Positions 22,301 through 29,869 of a stretch of DNA of 64,000 nt are shown here, piece by piece; within the stretch, counting starts at the first letter, position 1; the number at the start of each line of letters is the position of its first letter. This DNA comes from Siphlonurus alternatus. Lineage: Eukaryota; Arthropoda; Insecta; Ephemeroptera; Siphlonuridae. Location: positions 16,985,707 to 17,049,706 of the forward strand of contig OX463787.1 of the NCBI GenBank assembly GCA_949825025.1, written 5' to 3'. Position numbers and translations under genes: made by a program. The notes beneath the pieces are model-generated. The model ran no database searches and had not been told where the DNA came from. It was given only the letters and a program-made list of their open reading frames with translations.

Positions 22301-23503
22301 AAGGAAAATAAACCATTAAGGTTTATATAAATTATTGAAAGAAAAGGATAGGAATAACCAGCAAGGCTTTACCGATCAAAAGAAAAGTCAAAGTAGGAGA
22401 AAATCTTGTGGTCACAGGTTCACACTAAATTATTTACATTTTTTCAAAACGTTTTGCATCGTCTAGATGCTTCATCAGTTGCAGGTAGAGATTGACTGAT
22501 TCAAACTGAGTTGTTGGCTTACTGATTGAAGGGAGGGGAGAAGTTGGTGGGAAGAGTTTGGAGGGGAAATTTGAATTTGTTTTCTTTAATATTTACAGCT
22601 GGATATTTACAATTGAGGTTGAGGAATTGGGTTATCTGAGATTTAGCCGATGCTTCTCTTCTGTTTGCCTGGACTTCAGGATATTCTGATAAGCTAATTT
22701 CCACTGACGTAAAATTGGATATGTAGCTAAACTTGGCAGTGTTTTAATTGTTTTAACAGTAAAACATTTGTTCAGATCATTCAAATTGTATTTAATTTAT
22801 TTTTAAATATTATAATAATTAAATTGTAAAGCATGTTATATAGCTTGCATGGTAACAATCTATATAAGCACAAACATACCATCGTCTCCAGATGCAAGAA
22901 TTTCTCCAGACGGAGAAAAACGCACAACATTGACTGCCCGTTGGTGGCGATTTAAGTCGGAGGCAAATGCAATTGTAGGATCAGCATCTTTAGTGGGGAC
23001 TGTTATGTGCCATATCTGAAAAACAAAGTAAAAATTATTACTCTTAATGTATATGTAAATGAACAGCAGTGTTTTGTTATGATTATAAACTATAACTTTT
23101 ACAGCATAAAATATTTAATTAATAATTTTAGTGCCTATATGAGTGTCAAGCAATCCAACTGAAATTAAATGAAAATGCTAATTAACAGTGGAAATGAAGT
23201 GGCAATACCTTAAATGACCATTGACCAATACCGTAAAAAAAGGTATCAGTAAAGATGGTCTTATCCACTTTTATATCAAACTACATTGGTCATAAAATAA
23301 CATTCCAGAGCTAAAACATAACAGAGAAATTATAACATTATAACAGGAGATGCATTACATACCAAGACATGGCTGTCAGTGCCTCCAGAAGCAAGACGGT
23401 AAACAGTCTCGTCAACTCCACACTTAATAGGTTTGGGCTGTACATCAACACTGTACACAGGATCCCGGTTGTGCCAGGCAATTTCAGGAATGGTGCACCT
23501 CAT
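7270..23503 (-). CDS. CHAF1B: Chromatin assembly factor 1 subunit B (CAF-1 p60), 7 exons
   Basis: WD40 histone-chaperone subunit of nuclear CAF-1, which deposits new H3-H4 behind replication forks and contacts ASF1 (family knowledge). Coding exons on the minus strand are 23503-23363, 23015-22880, 21647-21432, 18657-18561, 17659-16607, 12305-11961 and 8290-7270. All introns are GT-AG and the sum is 3009 bp, or 1002 residues plus stop. Conserved segments seen in order are [94 protein letters not shown], and SSDG then SSTDGYCS. Together they follow human p60 from the N-terminus through the seven-bladed propeller. The protein is much longer than the ~559-residue human one because of an acidic segment and a K/A/E repeat (residues ~270-460), an acidic loop in exon 6 and a long polar tail. 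A TPRRV motif near the C-terminus resembles the ASF1-binding B-domain-like motif. The start is firm because stops TAG and TAA lie in frame just upstream of the ATG. Confidence 0.95.
8237..8434 (-). repeat. Triplicated exon 7 start with its splice acceptor (69-bp units)
   Basis: Three tandem copies with a 69-bp (23-codon) period carry the acceptor TGTTACAG and the codons [15 protein letters not shown]. The exon could start at 8290, 8359 or 8428. From 8290 it gives the canonical protein. From 8359 it stays in frame and adds 23 residues. From 8428 it meets TGA directly after DGY (TAC TGA), because that copy has A where the others have C. Copies differ by only one or two bases, so the duplication is recent. 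Confidence 0.9.
8526..9453. mobile_element. ~0.93-kb inverted-repeat element in CHAF1B intron 6
   Basis: Left arm (TAGGTACTGTAAACCTGTTT, then GGGGGGAGCAGTCCACTTTC) pairs with the right arm ending CAGGTGTACAGTACCTA. Inner segments also pair (GTAGCCACCATATTGTAGCA region with ATGGCAGCTACGTGAAAC). No coding capacity or clear TSD. Confidence 0.75.
9458..9640 (+). mobile_element. tRNA-derived SINE head
   Basis: TAGTGGTTAG resembles a tRNA D arm/A box. Thirty-odd bases later CCCGGTTCAAATCCCG is a perfect T arm with the B box GGTTCAAATCC. The body that follows (GGGATGGGTGTGACTGCC...) is unrelated to tRNA. There is no CCA-adjacent acceptor stem closing, so it is not a functional tRNA gene. Confidence 0.6.
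9641..10260. other. CHAF1B intron 6 sequence, no feature recognised
   Basis: Several short overlapping frames on both strands (9610-10165) have no support. They flank a T-run at 9900. Confidence 0.4.
10261..10690. mobile_element. AATGGAGTACCGACC MITE, copy 1 (interrupted)
   Basis: Ends AATGGAGTACCGACC and GGTCGGTACTCCATT. The arms are inverted copies. Interrupted after CAGAAATGAA by a 108-bp LINE 3' fragment (10301-10408). The interior carries GATTCGAACCCGACC, a pol III B-box-like palindrome. Confidence 0.82.
10301..10408 (+). mobile_element. Non-LTR retrotransposon 3' end fragment with TTTGAA tail
   Basis: Sequence ATGACGCGTCTTACCCATGC through AATAAATTATTTGAATTTG with a (TTTGAA)n tail. The same 3' sequence occurs at 14499-14595. 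Simple hexamer tails and 5' truncation fit a LINE 3' end (inference). Confidence 0.6.
10720..10815. mobile_element. Small palindromic MITE (TTCATAAATACA arms)
   Basis: CAATCTTTATGAACCTTATA is followed by an inverted AAGGTTCATCAATC, then TTCTGATTATGTATTTATGA. It is the compact relative of the element that encloses the giant fold-back at 35709-43840. Confidence 0.45.
10849..11159. mobile_element. AATGGAGTACCGACC MITE, copy 2
   Basis: 311-bp inverted-repeat element with the family ends, one base changed at each (GTACCGATCTC, GTCGATACTCC). It lies 160 bp from copy 1 in the same intron. Confidence 0.85.
11339..11755. mobile_element. 417-bp hairpin MITE (AGGTGTACCAAAGTG ends) in intron 6
   Basis: Ends AGGTGTACCAAAGTGAATAC and its complement, flanked by TTTA on both sides. 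The G+C-rich core (GATTCAAGCCGGCGCGCGGC against CCGCGTGCCGGCTTGAATC) is itself an inverted repeat around a unique ~80-bp loop. Confidence 0.85.
11961..12305 (-). CDS. CHAF1B: CHAF1B exon 6 (residues 548-663)
   Basis: Acceptor TGTTTTATATAG. The exon encodes [20 protein letters not shown] and ILFELRF, then an acidic/Gln loop (residues ~577-610, rich in E, D, K, N) not found in human p60. It then continues [20 protein letters not shown] and ends [10 protein letters not shown]. Donor GTGAGT is strong and splits the Trp codon (TG|G). This is blade 6 and the start of blade 7. Confidence 0.94.
12400..12704. mobile_element. hAT MITE (CAAAGTCTTCTGCTCG), copy 1, 8-bp TSD
   Basis: Element 12408-12696 (289 bp) with ends CAAAGTCTTCTGCTCG and CGAGTAGAAGACTTTG and perfect duplication GGTAAGTG on both sides. 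Strong hairpin. Located in CHAF1B intron 5. Confidence 0.92.
12710..12820. repeat. Relic of the AATGAGCT hairpin family
   Basis: Contains two tandem 25-bp copies of TGCTCATTGTTGTGCTCAAT and inverted AATAATGAGCTTTATGCTGC. Related to 668-795 and 46754-46932. Confidence 0.5.
12905..13293. mobile_element. TTAA hairpin MITE, GGGTAAGATAACACG family
   Basis: Element 12909-13289 (381 bp), left TTAA intact, right site TTAT (one mutation). Arms mirror each other around GTCTCCATGGGAGACC. Confidence 0.9.
13471..13682 (-). mobile_element. 5'-truncated 5S SINE (3' body and tail)
   Basis: Minus strand reads CAAAAGCTGTAGTGTCCATC, GGCTGAGGTTTTC, GGCCGTGGCCGCCC and ends AGGGTTTGATAAA with a poly-A tail (T-run at 13471-13489). 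Homologous to the 3' half of the SINE at 47283-47684. 5' truncation is typical of LINE-driven retroposition. Confidence 0.8.
13741..13933. mobile_element. hAT-type poly-C MITE, copy 3, with 8-bp TSD
   Basis: Element 13749-13925 (177 bp), ends CAGGGGCGGATCCAG and CTGGATCCGCGCCTG, perfect duplication CATGTATT. It is in the opposite orientation to copies 1 and 2, judged by which end carries the GCGC variant. Confidence 0.92.
13998..14400. mobile_element. TTAA hairpin MITE, GGGTAAGATAACACG family
   Basis: Element 14002-14396 (395 bp), TTAA on both sides. Arms pair almost end to end, including AACAATCGATTGTT near each terminus. Confidence 0.93.
14499..14595 (+). mobile_element. LINE 3' end fragment, copy 2
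   Basis: Same 3' sequence as 10301-10408 (ATGACCCGTCTTACCCATGC ... GATAAAATAAAC), with a shorter tail. Confidence 0.55.
14611..14942. mobile_element. AATGGACAACAT MITE, copy 1 (intron 5)
   Basis: 332 bp, ends AATGGACAACATAAATG and CATGTATGTTGTCCATT, arms inverted. Flanked by TAA when the end is set at ATGGACAAC. The core motif (AGAGGGTACCAAATTATGCT) is shared with the AATGGAGTACC family. Confidence 0.88.
15171..15662. mobile_element. 492-bp element with GTTCGAGGTGACTGTC ends and GTCCGGAC repeats
   Basis: Ends GTTCGAGGTGACTGTC and GACAGTCACCTCGAAC. Many internal copies of GTCCGGAC/GTCGGACT near both ends look like subterminal binding-site repeats. No clean TSD seen. Confidence 0.75.
15669..15879. 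mobile_element. hAT-type MITE, copy 4, with 8-bp TSD and an extra internal end
   Basis: Element 15677-15871, ends CAGGCGCGGACCCAG and CCGGATCCGCGCCTG, perfect duplication AAAGTGTC. A second inward CAGGCGCGGATCCGG lies at 15812, so the right part is a mini-palindrome around a C-run, as if one element had partly inserted in another. Confidence 0.88.
15891..16171. mobile_element. hAT MITE (CAAAGTCTTCTGCTCG), copy 2
   Basis: 281 bp, very similar to 12408-12696 in the same intron. Flanks TTGTACAT and TTGCAAAT agree at 6 of 8 bases. Confidence 0.88.
16257..16333 (+). repeat. (AAAT)n microsatellite
   Basis: About 19 perfect tetranucleotide units near the 3' splice side of exon 5's downstream intron. 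Both strands are open here only because of the repeat. Confidence 0.95.
16607..17659 (-). CDS. CHAF1B: CHAF1B exon 5 with KAEAK repeat (residues 197-548)
   Basis: Begins [18 protein letters not shown] after acceptor AATTTGCAG and contains the conserved [19 protein letters not shown]. Where human p60 has a short loop (LLTPAG to NTTYVFSR), this exon inserts an acidic stretch, ~160 residues of K/A/E tetrapeptide repeats, another Glu/Ser-rich stretch and a basic cluster ([16 protein letters not shown], residues ~516-531, a candidate nuclear localisation signal). It then returns to conserved sequence at [13 protein letters not shown]. Donor GTACTA is non-optimal, but its phase (2) fits exon 6. Confidence 0.9.
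16870..17352 (-). repeat. Minisatellite coding (KAxx)n in CHAF1B exon 5
   Basis: About 40 tandem 12-bp units encode four-residue blocks such as [16 protein letters not shown] and KAES (residues ~300-460). The composition (Lys, Ala, Glu) suggests a charged, extended helix or disordered spacer. Third positions vary (CTT/TTA/CTG on the plus strand) while the amino acids stay restricted, consistent with a translated repeat. The antisense frame is also open, as expected for a repeat with a 3n period. Confidence 0.9.
17972..18422. mobile_element. 451-bp hairpin MITE in intron 4 (AATGGACAATTTGCATCA ends)
   Basis: Inverted arms include TTTTTTTAGTAGCTCAATCG, a TGACGTCA-type site and AAACGATCGTCTATATAACG against its complement, centred near 18205. 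It fills half of intron 4. Confidence 0.88.
18561..18657 (-). CDS. CHAF1B: CHAF1B exon 4 (residues 165-197)
   Basis: A short 97-bp exon between acceptor TTTTCTTGCAG and donor GTAAGC. It encodes [20 protein letters not shown] and ATLSSDR, matching the human blade-4 segment [21 protein letters not shown]. It is too short to stand out as an open reading frame and was found from homology and splice phase (enters phase 1, leaves phase 2). Confidence 0.93.
19265..19595. mobile_element. AATGGACAACAT MITE, copy 2 (intron 3)
   Basis: 331-bp inverted-repeat element, same ends and core as 14611-14942. The unique centre contains CCCCCTGGAAGCGTCAATAG. Confidence 0.9.
20100..20312. mobile_element. ~210-bp inverted-repeat element in intron 3
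   Basis: GCGTTTTTATATTCC...GATATCAGCTGCTTTCCC pairs with GGTAGCTGATATC...GGGAATACAAAAACG. No TSD assigned. Confidence 0.6.
20634..20965. mobile_element. AATGGACAACAT MITE, copy 3 (intron 3)
   Basis: 332-bp inverted-repeat element with the family ends and the AGAGGGTACCAAATTATGCT core. Confidence 0.9.
21066..21391. mobile_element. AGAGAGCGTTAATT MITE beside exon 3
   Basis: 326 bp, ends AGAGAGCGTTAATTTGAAGAG and CTCTTCAATTAACGCTCTCT. Its right end is only 40 bp from the exon 3 donor, so little intron separates splice site and element. Confidence 0.7.
21432..21647 (-). CDS. CHAF1B: CHAF1B exon 3 (residues 93-165)
   Basis: Acceptor GTTGTGTTCAG. The exon encodes ESVVMLWKL, then a divergent Glu/Gln-rich loop, then [19 protein letters not shown] and [16 protein letters not shown], which is WD40 blade 3 with its WD dipeptide. 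Donor GTAAGT, phase 1. Confidence 0.95.
21853..22174. mobile_element. AATGGAGTACC MITE, copy 3 (intron 2)
   Basis: 322 bp, arms inverted, flanked by TAA on both sides if ends are set at ATGGAGTACC. The interior carries GGTCGGGTTCGAACCCCCG, a B-box-like palindrome. Confidence 0.9.
22175..22879. other. Remainder of CHAF1B intron 2
   Basis: A+T-rich. The open frame at 22519-22704 has no homology I recognise. Confidence 0.4.
22880..23015 (-). CDS. CHAF1B: CHAF1B exon 2 (residues 48-93)
   Basis: Acceptor TTTGTTTTTCAG, then ATATGGCAC (IWH). The exon continues through [20 protein letters not shown], a near-identical match to human p60, and ends GACGATG before donor GTATGT (phase 1). It completes blade 1 and starts blade 2. 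Confidence 0.94.
23363..23503 (-). CDS. CHAF1B: CHAF1B exon 1 (residues 1-47)
   Basis: Starts at the ATG at 23503-23501 with [18 protein letters not shown], which aligns without a gap to the human N-terminus. In-frame TAG and TAA precede the ATG directly. It ends with TTG before the donor GTATGT (phase 0). It encodes the first WD40 blade strands ([13 protein letters not shown]). A good acceptor (TTATGTTTCAG) lies 15 bases upstream of the ATG, so a 5'UTR intron is likely. Confidence 0.93.
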
Positions 23504-23588
23504 ATTTTACTAAAAGGCTGAAACATAATAACAGTTTATACAAATAAAAGTGCAGAGTGACTTTATGTTGCTTATAACCAGCTACAGT

Positions 23589-23613
23589 CAAAGGGGGGGG
23601 GGGGGGGGGGGGT
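23589..23613. repeat. Poly-G run upstream of CHAF1B exon 1
   Basis: More than 20 consecutive G on the plus strand (C on the sense strand of CHAF1B), probably within a 5'UTR intron. It is capable of G-quadruplex formation on the plus strand and may be an assembly-sensitive homopolymer. Confidence 0.6.
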
Positions 23614-24189
23614 AATGGCAACCCTTAGAACTGGCTCCAATAATGGTTAACTGAGGTTTAAACAGGTAGCAATTATTTTTTAGCACAAATATACACACTC
23701 AGAAACATGGACTGATATGTTTAGAGTACTTTTAGCACATTAACTTGCATGGTAATACAGAAATATTTTGTTTGTGATCCAAAGAAAACTCAGTTTACCG
23801 TTACCGGTGTGTTTACCACTACCACTCCCCTGACTGTACATACTTTTTACCAGACGAACTCACTGTATCCACTATTTATACATACTTATAGTGATATAAC
23901 TCTCTAATATTTTTAGTACTTATAAATATTACGAACTCACTGAATAACTATACTACTCAACTTTACATAATATAGATATTATACTTATATATTAAACATA
24001 ATTTGTTTATATTATACATAATACAAAATATACTGTATTGCAAGTTGATAACATTCTTCCAAGTTTTGCAACCAAAGAGTCAAACACCGTTTCCACCATC
24101 TTGCTATGGCTAGGCAGATAGCAACAATAGATAAATTTCCCTTACAATGATCACTGACATCTGTGAGTAGCGCTGCAACTTCTAGCAAC

Positions 24190-24330
24190 TGGCGCAGTTC
24201 GCGCCTCTTTTAAGTTGACCAATCACTCGGCAGCAGTGACGTCATGGGCCATCATGGCTGCTGCACGAGTCCTTGCCTCTCTGTGGTCGACCAATCGCTT
24301 GGCAGCATGGCGTCACAAACGAGCCGAGGT
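24190..24330. promoter_or_regulatory. Likely bidirectional CHAF1B promoter: E2F, CCAAT and CRE motifs
   Basis: A locally G+C-richer stretch ~0.7 kb upstream of the CHAF1B ATG. It contains TTCGCGCC (24198-24205, E2F-like; replication chaperones are typical E2F targets), CCAAT at 24219-24223 and 24291-24295, and a perfect CRE palindrome TGACGTCA at 24237-24244. The CCAAT-CGGCAGC-TGACGTCA module is partly duplicated 72 bp downstream (24289-24316, with GGCGTCAC). Motifs are seen directly; promoter activity is inferred. Confidence 0.5.
24254..24328 (+). CDS. Candidate first coding exon of a divergent gene (weak)
   Basis: ATG in fair context (ATCATGG) opens 25 codons starting MAAARVLASLW and ending AWRHKRAE, followed directly by a good donor (GAG|GTAACT). 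The composition (Ala, Arg, Leu, Trp, Ser; one acidic residue, at the end) resembles a mitochondrial targeting peptide. No downstream exon was found in the window, and the stretch overlaps a duplicated CCAAT/CRE module, so it may be promoter sequence only. A second similar ATG stretch (24602-24655, MDAAIWSRLSGAWRH) lies 350 bp on. Function unknown. Confidence 0.2.
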
Positions 24331-24745
24331 AACTGTATTTATCTCGCTAGTCCTTATAGTTTAGCAGTGCTATAGTAAAAACAATTACACTGAAGAAAAC
24401 TAGAAGATACATACCACGTTTTGGCAATAGAAAATATTAACTTTTTAGCTTCCTTTGTACCTAACTCCCCAATCACAAAGTTTTCCCCCAATCTTCGCAA
24501 TGCATTTTTTCATTTCTACAGTATTACAAATCTTTATAGTTTACGAGTGGATTCAACTGCGCACGGCGGACATTTTGAAAATAAATATTAAGGATCTTAT
24601 GGATGCCGCCATTTGGTCTAGACTGTCTGGAGCTTGGCGCCACAGTGTCTACAGGTATTCTAAGATCTGTTAGACTGTATATATACCACTATCGCGTGCT
24701 GCGGGTTGCTGCGCTATACTCACAGATGTATGTCAGTGATCACTG

Positions 24746-24936
24746 TAAAGGTGCATTTCCATGGAGCGATGTCGAGCGGGGCTTGGCGCGTCGAGAAAAG
24801 CGCACTTGCTTCAATCTCGTATAGCAGCCATGTTAGCGATAAAATCGCTCCTCGCAAGGGGAGGAAATCCCGAGCCTCAGATTGGCTGCGGCACGCGATT
24901 TTTTCGCTTTCCCCGCTCCATGCAAATGCATTTTAA
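24746..24936. mobile_element. 191-bp MITE (TAAAGGTGCATTTCCATGGA ends)
   Basis: Left end TAAAGGTGCATTTCCATGGA pairs with right end TGCAAATGCATTTTA via GGAGCG...CGCTCC. The G+C-rich interior produces several spurious plus-strand frames (24603-25067). Confidence 0.65.
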
Positions 24937-25646
24937 GAGTATCTATTAAGTTCCATCCACCTGAGAGACGTTTCACCCTGCCAAGTAAGGGGCCTGCTGG
25001 TTGGTCAGACTACTCAGATACTGACCAATATGCCTACCGTGCACTTCATACATATGGTAATTACTAGTAGCCCAAAGTACCCTGCAGACTGAAACGTACT
25101 CGCCACTATCTGCCAAGCGATAGAGGAGGCAGACACCATTGCAGGTTTGACTAATCGCTTCCCAGGAAACACAGGGTGTCAAAAATGTGTTGGACCGGTA
25201 TAGTACTGTAGAGTGCTGGCACAGTACTGAACCAGCAAAGTTGATCTCGATGGGAAGAAGCTATATGCATGATGTTCATCACATGTTAGTTCAGGCATTT
25301 TAGATTGCCATTTATTTAGCAAACAAAAAGATTTTTTAATATTTTGTTATGTAAATTAAGCTATGGGTGCTGGGGTTATACATACAATATCATACATACT
25401 GTACTGTTAACATACAGCCGTTCTTTGTATGTATGCATATTGTATGCTGTATGATTACTGTCATCTGTATGTATAATATGCATAATTTATTATATGGATT
25501 TCTGTACTGGGACTTATATGCATACTGTACAGTAAATCTGTAAACGTACATATAATATATATGCCTAGCAGGATGCATACCACTATTATACATAAAAAGG
25601 TTTATTTACGTAATTTCTAGAATTGAGTATTATTAACTTACCGACT
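24937..25646. other. Gene-free DNA upstream of the first giant element
   Basis: 25390-25600 is rich in ATGCATAC/GTATGTAT motifs forming irregular inverted repeats. No coding signal. Confidence 0.4.
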
Positions 25647-27611
25647 TTTCGCCCCGGAACTGTCTGGGTCTACGCCGGTCGTAGACGCATTAAATCTACG
25701 CCGGAACCTTTTCAATGTTCAAAACATCCATGACGTCAACCGACGTAGCTCTATTAAACCTACGTCGGTTGTATAAAACATATGATTCATGACGTCACTA
25801 ATATAACAAATGCAATAAACGGAGCTATAATTGTTCAAATTTTTTACTCCACTGACTTGTACGTGTAATTATATTATAATTGATTGTAATAAACGGTATT
25901 ATGCAGAGTCTGTAGTAATTTTTATATTTATTAACTGTAAATATATTATATTTATATAGCTATAATAGTGTGCGCGCATATAATATCATAATTAAATTAT
26001 TAAAATATTATTAAAAATTCGCATCTGTATAATTAATTCTGTATATATATATAAATAATAATTTATATATATTATAATATATATTATATAATATTATAAT
26101 ATATATTATATAATATTATAATATATATAACATATATTATATAATCATATACTAAATTAATTTAACTAATATAGGCAGCTATAAAATATAGTGCAATTAA
26201 GTGACGACGAAGGTATAAAAAAAAAAAAACTTTCCGGCAAAACTGGCATAAGAAATAAAAAAGCGTACGTGAATTGAGTGAAATATTATATAATTCTATA
26301 TTAATGGGAAGCTGTGACCTTGACGTCATCGTCGATCGCGACCTAGCTTTGTCCTGACATTACTTTATTTACAAGAACAGAATTGGGCCGCGCACTACAC
26401 GTAAGATCCTATATATACGGAGCAATTTTTCGATCGCGGTATATTGTTAATTCTTTACACAAGTTCTGTTTCCGAATTGAAAATCAAGTATTGTCACTAA
26501 CCTTTTACATTTGCCACTATTAAAATATTATTTGCAACCCCAGCTCAGTTTAAGTAAAAAGAAACTCTAACAAAATTCGCAGTACTTGTATTAATTCTGA
26601 TTTTGGAGCGGGAAATTTGCGCAATATATGCCCATGGTGTCAAAATCTGCTGATCTTCAACATACGAATATCTTCCAGTAAAAATATGGCGACCAAATTG
26701 GCAGGTCAAAGATTCCCATTGAAATATTCCTTATGGGCAATTAAAACCCACAAAATTTCAAATTTATTTTCCAGGAAAATGGTCCGCAAAAAAATATTTT
26801 AAAATGCATTGAAGGATTCATGATATATTATAGCTACATAGGAACTTTTCGGACCAATTAATTAATAAGTTTTGAGTAAAAAGCTGTTTTCTGTTCCATG
26901 TAAGACTATAACATGTTAAAAAATTAAAAGACCTCCAATTGGTTTTAAAACAACAACTTTGGGAATTTTTTTGGTGAAGAATTTTTTATCGGAAGAAAAT
27001 AAAATGTTAAAAAAATGCAATCGCTCGATCGTCACTCTACTTTAATAAATATATATAATAAACTGCACGTACGGCCTGCATGACGTATACATACGTACTT
27101 CATTACTTCGATTATTTGGTACGTCTATAAATTAATTCATTGCATGTATTTTTCGAGTACTAGCTTATAGCTCCAAAAATGTACTATATAGCTAAAACCT
27201 TCTAAAAGCAACATCGAATATTTTATATACCATATTTCACGTCATAGTGGCCACCTACACCACCAAATATTAAAGTTGTTTGATTTTAATAAAATTAAAT
27301 CTCAGGACATGTTCGTATAATGAACCTACAAAAATGCTTTTTGTATTTTTCAAAAATATTCAAAATTGAGGGACAATGGGCAAAAATACGAAATGGCGTC
27401 AGAATGCAAATGTAGCAATTAAACGGCGGCTCCAGTAACTCGGAAAATATTATGCACAGATTAAATTTGATTTTTTCTATGGATGCATAACCATAATGTG
27501 TCTACAACATCCTGCTTTCAGATTTTCTCTATGGGTTTTAGTTTTTTTGTTATACCGGTTCCCGTAAGCCAAGTATGACGTTTTTGAAGCATTTGCTTTC
27601 CGCAGACCAAA

Positions 27612-28955
27612 TACCCAGCTAACACATAATTTCTGGCCGTGGTTTGGCCAAAGGTGGGCTTGCCCGCTTGGCCCACGGAGGGCTGCCTCGCCTGGCCCCA
27701 CCACTTTTTGGTCATCGGGTTGTCGTTGGGGCCCAGGTGGGCCGCCCCAGGAGCGTGAATATTTGGCCACGCTTTTGCTTACATATAATTTAATATTACA
27801 TAATTATTAATTTTGCAATATTATTGTTATTTCAGTAGTTATTATAATTTGCTTTGTGTATATGTACTTAACTTTATTTTGCGTTTATAGGTCGAGTTTC
27901 TGTTTGTGTCATAGAATTTTATCAGGTCTATTTTACTTTCATTTCTTCAGGACATAGGTTTTCGTTATGGTAGCGTCAAGTTTAATTAAGAATTATATTG
28001 AATATTACTTGATTTAGGTTATTTTAAAACTATATAAAGTAAAACTCAGGATAGTAAAATTAACTTGAAGGTGCGCTGTGACGATGCTCTCTCTTCACTT
28101 CTCTAAGTACAACTGAGTGGTTGAAAAATGGCTGCTATTGAATTCCGTTATCAGAAGCACCAACCTAACCAAAATTTCACTGTATACGTAACCTAATTTT
28201 ACTTAATGAACTACGCAATTTGTTCGATTTTCATTTAATATTAAACTTAAAAATGTCCTGAAATGTTATTTTAAATATATTTTTTTACTATAAAACGGGA
28301 TTTTAAGGACAACTTTCTTACAAAATTTAAGTGTAATTCCGCGCTGCAGTTGGCATCTCTCAAACTCAGACGCGACTCAGACGGCTCTTCGAAAAATGGC
28401 AGCGTACTCACAAAACTTTTAAATTTCCTTTCTTCATTCGTAATATATATTTTTTACAAATTTTCTAAATATTTACATAAAATAAGTATAAATTACTTAT
28501 TTACGTATTTCACTTGAAACAATCAAGTTGTGCGTAATTTTATAATAATTAAATATACTAAGATAAAATTAAAATAATTAATTAATAAATTAATTTTAAA
28601 ATTTTAAATTTTATTATTTTTAATAATTAAATAATAATACTTGACAAAATAAAAAAAAAAAAAAAAAAAAAACGAAGAAAAAAAAAATTAAAGTTTGTCA
28701 GGAAAAAATTTGAAATTTCTAAGTCCCAAAGTTATTGCATGCCATATGGGGGCAAAAACCGTGCCCCATACGGCATGCCCAAGTGCTCGGGCTACCCAAA
28801 TGTCTCCCCACCTCGGCCCGCAAGTGGCATCCTACAATCGGCTGCCGGGAAGCGGGCCGACATTCGGCAGACTGTGGGCTGCCAGTTGCCCGACGCTTGC
28901 CCACAATGCCCACCTTGGGCCTGCCACTGGCCAGACAAAGTGTGTTAGCTGGGTA
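27612..28955. mobile_element. 1340-bp element (CCCAGCTAACACA ends, TA TSD) nested in arm 1
   Basis: Element 27614-28953 with ends CCCAGCTAACACA and TGTGTTAGCTGGG between TA dinucleotides. G+C-rich subterminal regions (27630-27770, 28740-28940) flank an A+T-rich core with no transposase. The opposite arm near 32265 keeps the empty site (CCCAAATAAAGGC), which confirms ends and target. A TA target suggests a Tc1/mariner-like class. Confidence 0.88.
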
Positions 28956-29869
28956 AAAGCTAAATTTTTTTTTAATAAAAAATTGATTCTATATTATAGC
29001 TTCTAAACATCTCTTCTTACCATAAAACTCCTAAAAATAAAAATATTTTTTTTTTCAACTAATGACACAGTAAACAAAAAAGGGTACAATTCGAATGTAC
29101 CTACTTTGCGGGCCAAAAAAGTCGATGTCATTCAAACTTTAGGAGAATTTTAATGACACGACAGGAATCCTCGATCGTATCTTAATTAGTATAAATAAAA
29201 AATAATCTCGATGTACCTCTCGAGTATTTCCTTGCAAAAGCTACTGGGGGTTAATATCAGGTCAGTCCAATAAGGAGATCTGGGCTTGGGTCAATAGATT
29301 TCGATGACTTTCACATATATTATGTTACACATCTAACCTAGTTTGATGAGGTTTGGGCATTATTTTTTGAAATTTCAAAAAAAAAACGAATTTCAGGAAT
29401 TTTCAAAAAATCAATAAAGAGGGCATCAATCTCGAGAGATAAAAAAAAATGTATCTTAAATTCTGCTACACATAGAATTATATTTAAATTTTTTCAAGTT
29501 TGTAGTCAGATTGCCAAACTTTTTTGCATTGAAAATTTTGACCTTCAAAATTTATTAAGGTCAAAGGTCAGAGGTCAAACTACAAAAAGCGTATAACTTC
29601 ATACCAAAGCACATTGTTAAAAAAAATCAAGATATGGGTTTTAAACAATGTTTATCCTTCTATAAAAAACCGGTTTCAAATTTATGGAGAAATTCAAAAT
29701 TTTGAAATTACGATTTTTTTTTACTAATTATTCCGAGGTTTTTAGAAAAAAAAAATCGAGTTTTGTCATGAATTTTACACAGGTTACTCATCTGACCCAG
29801 GTTGATAAGATTAGGAAATAATTTTTTCAATTTAAAAAAAAAAAAAAAACGTAAATCGAAATTTGGGTA

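Noticed and set aside
27477..28956. Gly/Pro/Arg-rich frames near 27500-27770 and 28700-29000
   Set aside because: They lie in the G+C-rich subterminal regions of the 1340-bp nested element and overlap on both strands.
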